Part shown: positions 1-7,907 of the stretch, piece by piece | How the letters are laid out: each line of letters starts with the position of its first letter | Numbering within the stretch: position 1 is the first letter of the stretch | Origin: CAVVVS01 sp963751355 | GTDB taxonomy: Bacteria; Bacteroidota; Ignavibacteria; Ignavibacteriales; Ignavibacteriaceae | NCBI GenBank assembly: GCA_963751355.1 | Contig: CAVVVS010000126.1 | Coordinates: 1-22,616, forward strand | Length of the DNA: 22,616 bases | Direction of reading: 5' to 3' | Made by a program: the position numbers and the translations under genes | Notes under the pieces: model-generated | Database searches by the model: none | Told to the model about the DNA's origin: nothing | What the model saw: only the letters and a program-made list of their open reading frames with translations

Positions 1-235
1 CGGAATCAAATTTAAAATAATTTTGAGACAGCTAGCTTTTTTCACTTTTTTATTAGTTCCAAATTTACAAACAGTACTTCTTTTATAGTTTCAGTGATAT
101 AATCATTGAAGTCATATTAATTCTTCTTGCTTATTAATAAATAATTTAACAGTTTAAGATTAGAAAAAATCCCATAAAACATTTTTGTTCAAGCTTATAG
201 TCAAATTTTCATTAATTAATTTGAAGGGGAAGATT

Positions 236-652
236 ATGAAACTGTATAAGATGCTTTTCATTATGCTTTTTTTGATACTCTCATCATTGACTTTAACATA
301 TTCTCAAGACTCAATAAAAGTTGTAACTAAATTTAATGATGATCAAATAGATCTGAATTACCTTAATGGTATAAATTCCCAAAATTTAGGTTTGAGAATA
401 AGCTCAAGTTATTATTTGGGTGAGCGAAAAAGTTCAAAAGCAATAATTCCTTTAATGAATGTTCTTCACACTGACAAATCTCCCGAAGCAAGAGTCATGG
501 CTGCATTATCTCTTTTCAAGATTGGAGATGAACGAGGAATTTATGCCGTCAAACAAGCAATAGAAGACGATCCCGACCCTATGGTACAAAAAATGTGTGG
601 TATCTTTTATAAAATGTATCTACAAAATGAACAATCTAATAAAAAGAAATAA
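236..652 (+). CDS. Secreted HEAT-repeat protein, 138 aa
   Basis: The start is placed at the ATG at 236 because GAAGGGGA lies just upstream; the open frame runs back to a TTG at 185, but those residues are unlike a protein start. Residues 1-23 form a typical signal peptide (Lys near the N-terminus, then a hydrophobic run, ending TYSQ), so the product is probably periplasmic or secreted. From about residue 50 it carries two helical repeats of the HEAT / PBS-lyase type: one with LGLRISSSYYLG and AIIPLMNVL, the next with EARVMAALSLFKIGD and GIYAVKQAI. Such repeats are protein-binding surfaces and no catalytic motif is seen. The gene appears to stand alone: a hairpin follows at 759-788. HEAT assignment is fairly secure; the biological role is unknown. 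Confidence 0.75.
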   Translation: MKLYKMLFIMLFLILSSLTLTYSQDSIKVVTKFNDDQIDLNYLNGINSQNLGLRISSSYYLGERKSSKAIIPLMNVLHTDKSPEARVMAALSLFKIGDERGIYAVKQAIEDDPDPMVQKMCGIFYKMYLQNEQSNKKK

Positions 653-1048
653 GACCATTTAGCAAAAAAGGTTTTACTTTTAGCCTATACTATCAATCTA
701 TTAAATAATCGTAAAATATTATTGCATGTAATGAATAAATAGTTAAAAATATTATTTAAACAGCCTGCGATAAAATTCGCGGGCTGTTTATATAAAATTT
801 TACATTTACAATTAATTTTCATGCTTTAAGACAGCCCTAAAAGTGATTTACAATTATTAAATCTACCTAAACCCATCGGATCGGTATCATCTGTGTCACA
901 TAATTAGTGTAAATACTACTTTTAGAACTACGAGCTAATAAATCAAGAAGTTAGATCATCTGATAAATTTAAATTCTGAATTATAGATAATCATTAAAAT
1001 CGTACCTCCCCAAAAATTTAATTCGCAGATATTACTGTTGAATAAATA
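653..1048. other. Intergenic stretch, no gene seen
   Basis: About 400 AT-rich bases between the HEAT-repeat gene and the rhamnosidase stub. Apart from the hairpin at 759-788 I see no gene, RNA or convincing repeat. A 22-codon open stretch on the minus strand near 830-903 is too short to interpret. Confidence 0.5.
759..788 (+). terminator. Probable intrinsic terminator after the HEAT-repeat gene
   Basis: AACAGCCTGCGA (759-770) pairs with TCGCGGGCTGTT (777-788), giving a 12-bp stem with one G-T wobble and a 6-nt loop. It lies about 107 bases past the stop at 652. The following tract (TATATAAAATTTTA) is U-rich but interrupted, so termination strength is uncertain. Confidence 0.55.
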
Positions 1049-1345
1049 CTATAATTCCGAAATGAAGTTATAGCTTCCGGACTGAATTTTAATTTCTGTA
1101 AATTCCTTTTCTGTTTTTATAATGTTAATCTCTTTCACTTCTGAAAGAGACTTATTTGATTCAAAAATTTTATTATGTCTGCCTACTGGTATAAAAATGT
1201 TTGCAGTTGTATTTACGGGTACTTTGACATTTAATAAGAATTTATCATTTATTATACGCCAATCCGTCACTATCTCCCCTTTTATTGATTTATAACTCGT
1301 TTTTGCTGAAGTGAGATATCTTCCGCTGACGGGGTCGAATTTCAT
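1049..1345 (-). pseudogene. Alpha-L-rhamnosidase, C-terminal remnant
   Basis: The 98-residue frame matches the C-terminal beta-sandwich of bacterial alpha-L-rhamnosidases (GH78): SAKTSYKSIKGEIVTDWRI, then LLNVKVPVNTTANIFIPVG, then the closing SGSYNF. Intact enzymes are roughly 700-1100 residues and remove terminal L-rhamnose from glycans; the (alpha/alpha)6 catalytic domain and everything N-terminal is missing here. The remnant begins abruptly at about 1345, where coding sequence of a different, opposite-strand gene takes over, as expected from a deletion that fused two loci. No ribosome binding site precedes the ATG at 1345. It is almost certainly non-functional. The family assignment rests on pattern recognition of the C-terminal domain only. 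Confidence 0.7.
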
Positions 1346-1483
1346 GAATTGTGGAAGAGCGTCTGCAATAAATTAAACAGGCAGTTGGAGTTCAGGGGTT
1401 ATGCAATGCTCGAAGTTCAGGTTCAAGAATTAATTGAAGAAAAAAAACTCTTCAAAGATAATGGGAAGATATTCAAACTATGA
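1346..1483 (+). pseudogene. C-terminal remnant of an unidentified gene
   Basis: Reading in frame from 1346 to the TGA at 1481-1483 gives about 45 residues, including LWKSVCNKLNRQLEFRGYAM and ending NGKIFKL, which looks like real protein sequence rather than chance. Its stop overlaps the ATG of the next gene (ATGA at 1480-1483), the usual sign of co-translated operon genes. The upstream body is absent because the sequence switches to the antisense of the rhamnosidase remnant at about 1345. I do not recognise the family; by context it was probably a sugar or sugar-acid metabolism gene. Confidence 0.5.
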
Positions 1484-2568
1484 AAAATTGGACAATAGAG
1501 AACAACCTTGTTAAAACCGGAGTTACTGAGACAGGCGGATACCTGGATCCGGTTACTTTTAAATTGAATGAAAAAGAAGTCTCCCCTCTTAGTAAAGCAC
1601 CCTGGGTCGATGAACAATATTTTGATGAATCTATTCCCCCGATGTTAAGAATGCTGCAAAATGATTTTTTCTGCGCACCCTTCGGAGACAGTGATATTCT
1701 GCCGGACGAAAATCGCGCTCACGGTGCTACTGCAAACAGCAAGTGGAATGAATTAAAAACGACTTCGAATAAAATAGAACTGCAACTCGATAAAAAAATT
1801 ATGGGTGCAAGTGTTCGCAAAATAATTTCGATTGTTGAAGATCACCCGGTAATCTATGAAGAACACATTTTTTCGGGCGGAGAAGGAGAGCTACCGGTTG
1901 GACATCATTTAATGTTGAAGGCTGATTCACTGCTTAAGTTGAGTTTCTCGCATTGGGTTTTCGGAGGAACTCCACCTTACCCTGTGGAATCAAATCCTAA
2001 ATTAGGTAGATCTCTACTAAAATATCCTCAGGAATTCGATGATCTAACAAATGTAAATCTGGCAACAGGCAATAAAGTTGATCTAAGTAATTATCCTGTG
2101 CTTGAAAAAAGCGAAGAAATTCTTATGCTGATAGCAGATGATAAACTTCCTTTTTCCTGGTCTGCAGTAGTAAATAATAACGAAGGATGGCTTCTTTTTG
2201 CTATCAAGTATCCCAGGGTATTGAGAAATACTATCCTATGGCTTAGCAACGAAGGAAGAGATTATCCGCCGTTTTCGAGACGGCACAAAAACGTAATTGG
2301 AATTGAGGAAGTAACCGGATTCTATCATCTTGGTCATAAAGCTTCCATATCGGCTAATTATTTAAAAGAAAAAGGTTACCCGACTTCGATAGAATTAAAT
2401 CGCGAAAAAGAATTTAAAATAAAATATTTATTCGGAGTGCTTCCCGTTACTTCAGGGTTCGGCAAAGTTCGTTTAATAGAACCCTACAAAGACGGAATTA
2501 ATATAACTGATGAAAATAAAAATAAAATATTCACAAAAGTAAATCTCAAATTCATTGAAGAAAACTAA
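1480..2568 (+). CDS. Galactose-mutarotase-like (aldose-1-epimerase superfamily) protein
   Basis: This 362-residue protein has no signal peptide or membrane segment, so it is probably cytoplasmic. It has the look of the galactose-mutarotase / carbohydrate-binding beta-supersandwich fold: the N-terminus WTIENNLVKTGVTETGGYLDPVTF resembles aldose-1-epimerase-like proteins, followed by many beta strands and aromatic-rich stretches such as LSFSHWVFGGTPPYPV and FSWSAVVNNNEGWLLFAI. I cannot assign catalytic His/Glu residues with confidence. The frame is intact. Its ATG overlaps the stop of the preceding remnant, and the FAH-family gene starts 11 bases after its stop, so it sat inside a sugar-acid catabolism operon. 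Superfamily level only; the substrate is unknown. Confidence 0.55.
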   Translation: MKNWTIENNLVKTGVTETGGYLDPVTFKLNEKEVSPLSKAPWVDEQYFDESIPPMLRMLQNDFFCAPFGDSDILPDENRAHGATANSKWNELKTTSNKIELQLDKKIMGASVRKIISIVEDHPVIYEEHIFSGGEGELPVGHHLMLKADSLLKLSFSHWVFGGTPPYPVESNPKLGRSLLKYPQEFDDLTNVNLATGNKVDLSNYPVLEKSEEILMLIADDKLPFSWSAVVNNNEGWLLFAIKYPRVLRNTILWLSNEGRDYPPFSRRHKNVIGIEEVTGFYHLGHKASISANYLKEKGYPTSIELNREKEFKIKYLFGVLPVTSGFGKVRLIEPYKDGINITDENKNKIFTKVNLKFIEEN

Positions 2569-2579
2569 AAGGAGAATAA

Positions 2580-3422
2580 ATGAGATTAGCTACATTAGAA
2601 AATAACTCGCTTGCTGCAGTTACAAAAAACGGGATAGTAAAATTATCAAAAGCCGGCTTTAGCGGATCAATGCTTGACCTGATTAAAGCTGGAGAAAATA
2701 AATGGGAAGAAATAAATACAGCATTGCAAACCGCAGAAGGTAATTTAGATCCCAAAGATCTAAAATTTGCTGCACCGTTAAGTAATCCCCCAAAAATTGT
2801 TGCAATAGGATTAAACTATACCGATCATGCAAATGAATCAAAATTGAAATTACCGAATTAACCGCTTGTGTTCACAAAATTTAGAAATTCCATTTCCGGA
2901 CCGGTAGATGACATCGTAATCCCAAAAGATTTGACTAAAGAAGTTGATTACGAAGTAGAACTCGGAGTAATTATTGGTAAAGCAGCAAAAAATGTTTCTA
3001 AAGAAGAAGCACTAAATTACGTGTTCGGTTACACTGTTTTAAATGATGTATCTGCCCGCGACCTTCAATTTGGTGATGGTCAATGGGTACGGGGAAAATC
3101 GCTCGATACTTTTTGCCCCAGCGGACCGATAATAGTTACAGCAGATGAAATAACCGATCCGCAAAATCTTGAATTGGGATGCGAGATAAACGGGAAATCC
3201 TATCAAAACGATAATACAAAAAACATGATTTTCGGCGTTGCGGATATAATTTCAATCCTTTCGCATTCTTTTACTTTTGAACCCGGTGATATTATTGCCA
3301 CCGGGACACCAAGCGGAGTCGGGTTTATCAGGAAACCGCCTGTATACCTCAAAGACGGTGATATTGTTACATCATGGATAAAAGAGATTGGCAAACTAAT
3401 TAATAAGGTTGTAGAAGTATGA
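2580..3422 (+). pseudogene. FAH-family hydrolase broken by one in-frame TAA
   Basis: AGGAGA at 2570-2574 precedes the ATG. The frame reads through 93 codons (ending YTDHANESKLKLPN), meets TAA at 2859-2861, and continues in the same frame with PLVFTKF to the stop at 3420-3422, for about 280 residues in total, a normal length. The fumarylacetoacetate-hydrolase metal site is intact: E125 and E127 in EVDYEVELGVIIG and D156 in LNDVSARD, followed by GQWVRGKSLDTFCPSGP and the closing ATGTPSGVG. The family position after KLP usually carries an acidic residue followed by PL, so GAA to TAA is the simplest explanation. Members in similar operons hydrolyse 2,4-diketo-3-deoxy sugar acids (L-fucose or L-rhamnose oxidation) or acylpyruvates; context favours the former. 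It may be a real pseudogene, or a sequencing error hiding a working gene. Confidence 0.85.
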
Positions 3423-3475
3423 ACGGATTAGATGAAAAAACGGCTATTGTTAAGGGTGGAGCTTCGGGAATTTGA
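3419..3475 (+). pseudogene. Short-chain dehydrogenase (SDR), N-terminal stub
   Basis: The ATG at 3419 overlaps the FAH stop (ATGA). Eighteen codons give MNGLDEKTAIVKGGASGI and then TGA. This is the start of an SDR: the usual nucleotide-binding TGGxxGIG motif appears as KGGASGI followed by stop where Gly is expected. Downstream codons do not continue the SDR fold in any frame I followed, so nearly the whole enzyme (normally about 250 residues) is gone. SDRs beside FAH hydrolases often act as 2-keto-3-deoxy-sugar-acid dehydrogenases. The roughly 180 bases that follow hold nothing I can identify. Confidence 0.6.
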
Positions 3476-3651
3476 TTAGTCATGATAAATTGAAACAAAT
3501 ATCCTCCAAATTATTTAGAGTTATTGAATTCTCCTCGGAAAACCCTTTATATTTGTATTTTCCTTCCCCTCATTCGTCCGCTATACTCATCTGAAGAAGC
3601 AGACTACGAGAAATGAATTTTAATTGACTATAACCTAAAATCCTACACCAT

Positions 3652-3683
3652 AAAAAAGACTCACCTTTATGGAAAGGTGAGTC
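3652..3683 (-). terminator. Strong intrinsic terminator of the T9SS-protein gene
   Basis: GACTCACCTTT (3658-3668) and AAAGGTGAGTC (3673-3683) form a perfect 11-bp stem with an ATGG loop. On the minus strand it is followed directly by six U (A6 at 3652-3657). It lies 33 bases past the stop of the minus-strand gene at 3717. Confidence 0.9.
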
Positions 3684-3716
3684 TCCTAATTAGAATTTAG
3701 CAAATAATAATTTAAA

Positions 3717-5684
3717 TTATTTCAAAAGGATCATCTTTTTAATCATGCTGAAGTTACCTGCAGTCAGGCGGTAAAAATACGTTCCGCTCGCTAATGATTT
3801 AGCATCAAACATAACTTCATGCATCCCGGAGGTTTCATAACCATCGACAAGTGTACTTACTATCTGTCCCGTGATTGAATAAACTTCAAGTTTGACTTTT
3901 GAATCAACTGGTATAGCAAACCTTATTACTGTTGTCGGGTTAAACGGATTCGGATAATTTTGACTTAATTCAAATTTTTCGGGTAACACAATATTTACTT
4001 CAACTTCTTTTGAGTAAGATGAAGTTCCTGAAAAATCAATTTGTTTCAAACGGTATGAGACTTTTCCGTTTTCCTGAAATTTGCTGTCAACAAATGAATA
4101 TTCGTGCAATTCAGTGGTGCTACCGTTTCCGTCTACAAAGCCAATTTTTTGCCATTCGTTATTAATTTTCTTTTCAACTTCGAAACCGCGGTTATTAATC
4201 TCGGTAGAAGTCTTCCAGTTTAATTCAACATTATTTCCGATTACCTTTGCAGTAAATTGCGTTAACTCAACCGGGACAATCACATCCACTTTAATTACCA
4301 CTCCATCTGGAGAAGGTGTCATGAAAGAGTTAGGTCCGTCAGCCGGTGAAAATTCAACTATTCTTTCAGAAGTACTTCCGTTTGACCATACAACGTTTCC
4401 TGCTGCATCAACATTAATAATCTGAGAAGTAGCAGAACCGCTATTTCCAACTGGAGAAACGAGCTGCGTTATACCGCTTCCGTCTAAATTAACCGAATAA
4501 ATTCCCCATTCCGAAGATGTTGGGCTGTTTATTAAAGCATACAGAATATCATCACTAGCCGATGCAGAGTTTTGACCGTGAGAAACTGCAATCGACTGGA
4601 ATATAGAACCTGTAGCCAGCGAAAAATCTGTATCCAAAACCTTCAACCAAACCAGGGCACCGGAAGAATTAAACTTGGCAATATTCTTTCTCAATGAAGA
4701 AGCATCGCCGAAAGCTACGTAAAGATTGTTTTCATCATCGAAGGCTAACGATTTAATATAACCGGAAGTTGTTGGAGTTGACATATATTGCTGCATATCT
4801 ATAAAAGTAGCCGTATCGCCGTTTACCCCAACTTTTCTTAAAATAGCATTTTGTCCGGGAAGTACTGCCCTGCCTGTATAAAATACAGTATCACTTCCTT
4901 CCATTCTTACCACTAATCCTCTAACACTTCCTGTTCCGAAACCGATTGAATCGAGATAGGTATCCGTCTCTGTAATAAAACCGCGGGCAAAACCGGCACC
5001 TGTATATCCGTACCCGGCTATTCCGTATACTACCCCCCCAACTGCCGATAATTCATTAGGTGTGCTGTTGGGCCAGGCTGGTGTAGTTGCAATTTTTCTG
5101 TTGTAAAAACCATCCGCTCTTAATTCATAAAAACCGTTGGCAGAAGATGTTCCTCTCGAAACATAAAGATTTCCAAAATTTTGCTGTCCCGGATCGGTTA
5201 TAGATGCATTTCCTCTATAAGCAAAACTGGTAGAACCTTCTAAATCGGTTGTAGAAGTTATATGTGAACCTGCTTCCCAAAGAGATTCGACTGTCGTATG
5301 TCCCGTATTATCGACAACATTTATTGTAAATGTATAGTTACCGATAGCCACCGGTACAGAAGAATCGTCGGTTCCGTCCCATAAAACACTGTTCTCTCCC
5401 ATAGCCGGAGAAGGAACAGTTATAGTCCTAACTACTGTTGACCCGTTTTTTATATCAATAGTTGCTGAAAGAGAAGAAGCGCCGCCGCCGGCTTCGTTTA
5501 TAATGAACCATATCTTAATATTGTTAGCGGCAAAGTTGCCCGACCAGGAGTTAGATGCAGCACTGTATGTTGAAACTGTATCATCTGAGATACGAATTCC
5601 GGATGCGTAAACATTAGCATAAGATGTTTTGATGCTAATGAGAGAAAACGCAATTACAAAGAAAAGGTAGAGTAGTCTCTTCAT
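3717..5684 (-). CDS. T9SS-exported protein with FlgD-like and type A sorting domains
   Basis: The protein has 655 residues. AGGGGAAA lies a few bases before the ATG. Residues 1-23 are a Sec signal peptide ending SYANVYA. Residues of about 70-130 form an Ig-like fold resembling FlgD-type domains (NSVLWDGTDDSSVPVAIGNY). A middle part of about 300 residues has repeated beta-strand blocks such as LAFDDENNLYVAFGD and VDAAGNVVWSNG, in the manner of a beta-propeller, without catalytic motifs. VELTQFTAKV opens a fibronectin-like linker, and residues 567-655 are a typical type A T9SS C-terminal sorting domain (SQNYPNPFNPTTVIRFAIP ... SGTYFYRL ... IKKMILLK). The expected fate is export across the outer membrane and attachment or release at the surface. 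It appears monocistronic, with a strong terminator. Binding target or enzyme activity is unknown. Confidence 0.88.
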   Translation of the reverse strand: MKRLLYLFFVIAFSLISIKTSYANVYASGIRISDDTVSTYSAASNSWSGNFAANNIKIWFIINEAGGGASSLSATIDIKNGSTVVRTITVPSPAMGENSVLWDGTDDSSVPVAIGNYTFTINVVDNTGHTTVESLWEAGSHITSTTDLEGSTSFAYRGNASITDPGQQNFGNLYVSRGTSSANGFYELRADGFYNRKIATTPAWPNSTPNELSAVGGVVYGIAGYGYTGAGFARGFITETDTYLDSIGFGTGSVRGLVVRMEGSDTVFYTGRAVLPGQNAILRKVGVNGDTATFIDMQQYMSTPTTSGYIKSLAFDDENNLYVAFGDASSLRKNIAKFNSSGALVWLKVLDTDFSLATGSIFQSIAVSHGQNSASASDDILYALINSPTSSEWGIYSVNLDGSGITQLVSPVGNSGSATSQIINVDAAGNVVWSNGSTSERIVEFSPADGPNSFMTPSPDGVVIKVDVIVPVELTQFTAKVIGNNVELNWKTSTEINNRGFEVEKKINNEWQKIGFVDGNGSTTELHEYSFVDSKFQENGKVSYRLKQIDFSGTSSYSKEVEVNIVLPEKFELSQNYPNPFNPTTVIRFAIPVDSKVKLEVYSITGQIVSTLVDGYETSGMHEVMFDAKSLASGTYFYRLTAGNFSMIKKMILLK

Positions 5685-5823
5685 ATGATTTCCCCTAAAA
5701 TGTTGAAAGGTAGGTTTATTAAAAACATTATAAATGTTATTCGAATATTAGAAAAAGGAAATATAAGTTGCAACAAAAATTTTTAATAAAAGGGTTTTTC
5801 CGGGAATTTTGATTATATCGCGC

Positions 5824-7428
5824 TCACTCCTCACCTGAATTAATTCTTTCCATAGTATCCCGTAATACACCCAACGACCTCTGGCTCAACAAATCAATTT
5901 TTATTAATCCCATATCTTCTACGGAATACATATCCGGCTGGGTTATTATTAATCCTAATCCTTTGTTATTGGCATACTCGAGAGCGACATAATTTGTAAC
6001 CGGCTCGGGCGTGATAATAATACCACTGGGATGAATGCTGAGATGACGAGGAAAACCAGCAAGTTTCGCCGCAATATCAATAATTGATTTCCATGGCTCG
6101 ATTTTAAAATTTAATTTACGCGATTCCGGAAATAACTTGGAAATATTCGGGAGGTTTTGGGCATTTGTCCATGGGATATATTTACTATATTTTGAAATCT
6201 CGTCGTTGGCAATGCCGAAAGCTTTTGCAACTTCTCTGAAAGCGGATCTTGCTCTAAATGTAATTGTTGTTGAAATCATTGCAACGTATTCATAACCGTA
6301 ACGCTCGAATACATATTTGATAATCTCATCCCTTTCCTTCCAGGAAAAATCTATGTCTACATCCGGCGGGTTGCTTCTGCTTTTATTAAGAAATCTTTCA
6401 AAATAGAAATTATATTTAATCGGATCTACCTGTGTAAGTTCCAGACAATAAGCCACCAAACTGTTTGCTGCCGAACCTCTCCCGATCAAAATCATGCCTC
6501 TGCTCTTCGCTTCATTCACTATATCCCTGATCATTAAAAAATAATCAGAAAAATTCATTTCATCTATTACTTTCAATTCACTTTTTAGCCGGCTTACCGC
6601 CAAATCGCTTACGGGATTGTAACGTTTATGCAATCCCTTGAAAGCCTCTTTCCATAAATACGAAAATGCGGAATCATTCCCCGGTATATTAATGCGGGGG
6701 AACTTATATTTATTCAACTCTAGATCAACATTACAATTTTCAGCAATAAATTCCGAAGCTTTAACTGCTTCCGGAATATTCTTCCACTTTCTCTCAATAT
6801 TTTTTGGTTCCATCAAATAATAATCTTCATCAAGCAGATCATCGTAACTTAAATCTTCGAACGTGGTATTTAATCTAATAGAAGTTACAATTTTGTGCGT
6901 TGTATAGTTTTTCCCATTTTCAAAATATGCCGGGTGTGTTGCAACAATTTTATATTTCCTTTGTTTTGCATATTCATATAGCTGCCGGGATTTCTTTTTG
7001 TGTCTTGATGCTGAAATCAACTCTACGTATAGATTATTAAAATTAGTGATTTTTCCGAGTAATTCAATGGATGATGTAATTACAAATAAATTCTCCGAAT
7101 GTCTTTCAACAATGCTTGAGAGCGAGAAATCATCATTTAGTTTCCTGACTGTAATTATCTTACATAGTTCTGAATAGCCTTTATTATTTTTCGCTAAAAA
7201 AATGGCATGTTCATTTTTAAAGTTGGGATCATCTATCAGGGCACCTAATATAGGTTTTATATTTTCTTCTTTACATTTTTTGGCAAAACGAATCAATCCG
7301 TACATACCGTTTGTATCCGTCAATGCGATTGATTTTAAGTGATTCGTCTTTGCAAACTCAATTATTTGCTCAACGGAAAGTGTCCCCTGCAGCAAAGTAA
7401 AATAAGAATGAATATGTAAAGGAATCAT
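5824..7428 (-). CDS. DnaE-type DNA polymerase III alpha, N-terminal half only
   Basis: This is the N-terminal half of a bacterial replicative-type (family C) polymerase, closer in style to the shorter DnaE2/error-prone versions. Residues 1-200 form the PHP domain (LHIHSYFTLLQG, ALTDTNGMYGLIRFAK). The palm follows, with IGRGSAANSLVAYCL (315-329), PPDVDIDF carrying D356 and D358, and GLIKIDLLSQRSL carrying D512; these match the three catalytic aspartates of DnaE. The protein stops at residue 534 (SGEE, TGA), about 20 residues after the third Asp, whereas the family is about 1000 or more residues. Fingers, beta-clamp-binding, HhH and OB regions are missing, and the 139 bases downstream encode no continuation in any frame. 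No imuA/imuB genes are nearby and no Shine-Dalgarno is visible. Most likely a truncated, inactive gene whose frame is still open. Confidence 0.8.
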   Translation of the reverse strand: MIPLHIHSYFTLLQGTLSVEQIIEFAKTNHLKSIALTDTNGMYGLIRFAKKCKEENIKPILGALIDDPNFKNEHAIFLAKNNKGYSELCKIITVRKLNDDFSLSSIVERHSENLFVITSSIELLGKITNFNNLYVELISASRHKKKSRQLYEYAKQRKYKIVATHPAYFENGKNYTTHKIVTSIRLNTTFEDLSYDDLLDEDYYLMEPKNIERKWKNIPEAVKASEFIAENCNVDLELNKYKFPRINIPGNDSAFSYLWKEAFKGLHKRYNPVSDLAVSRLKSELKVIDEMNFSDYFLMIRDIVNEAKSRGMILIGRGSAANSLVAYCLELTQVDPIKYNFYFERFLNKSRSNPPDVDIDFSWKERDEIIKYVFERYGYEYVAMISTTITFRARSAFREVAKAFGIANDEISKYSKYIPWTNAQNLPNISKLFPESRKLNFKIEPWKSIIDIAAKLAGFPRHLSIHPSGIIITPEPVTNYVALEYANNKGLGLIITQPDMYSVEDMGLIKIDLLSQRSLGVLRDTMERINSGEE

Positions 7429-7907
7429 TTTAATTTAAAATTATTATTATAGTTTATGATACATAATAATTTAAAATAATTAATAATCTTGGTTGATAAA
7501 ATGTAAAAATATTTTTGGATAGTAATAAGTAAATTAGTTAAATAAATTTTAATCTGATTTCACAGGGGAACGAAAAATAAAAATCAGCGAGTATTTTATG
7601 ATTTTTTAAATTTTGTTTATTGATTGCATAGAAAAACTTTCCGTTTTGTTAGTCCGTGTGGTGAGAAACCCTGACGCTACTGAGAACTCTCTGTTATCCG
7701 GAATGAATATATTTTTAGACTTAACTAACAGTAATAAATGAATAATTTTAGGAAAACTTCAATGTTTTCTCATTAAGCATTTTACTAATAATAGGATTTG
7801 ACAAGTTTAAAGTATCTAGCTTAGGTCTGTAGTGATAAATTGAAATAATTTGTAAAATAATTATAAGTTATAAGATAAATTCCTCTCATACAATTTGAGA
7901 GTTATTA
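7429..7907. other. Intergenic stretch, no gene seen
   Basis: About 480 AT-rich bases separate the polymerase fragment from purD. The only locally GC-richer part is 7650-7700 (around GGTGAGAAACCCTGACGC), which has no partner elsewhere in the window and no RNA fold I recognise. The weak hairpin at 7883-7901 lies at its right edge. I find no supported gene. Confidence 0.45.
7883..7901 (-). terminator. Weak hairpin after purD
   Basis: CTCTCA (7883-7888) pairs with TGAGAG (7896-7901), a 6-bp stem just past the purD stop. On the minus strand the tail is only GAATTTA, so this is a weak terminator candidate. Confidence 0.3.

Noticed and set aside
830..903. Short minus-strand open stretch reading DTDDTDPMGLGRF
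   Set aside because: Only about 22 codons between stops, no start or ribosome binding site, and no family I recognise.
2859..2861. Recoding (selenocysteine or stop read-through) in the FAH-family gene
   Set aside because: The codon is TAA, not TGA, no SECIS-type hairpin follows, and the position is not catalytic; nonsense mutation or error is simpler.
4081..4425. 114-codon plus-strand ORF inside the T9SS-protein gene
   Set aside because: Antisense to a well-supported coding region with signal peptide and sorting domain; no ribosome binding site and no recognisable protein features.
7630..7710. Locally GC-richer block between the polymerase fragment and purD
   Set aside because: No stable fold, ORF or second copy in the window; cannot be assigned to any feature.
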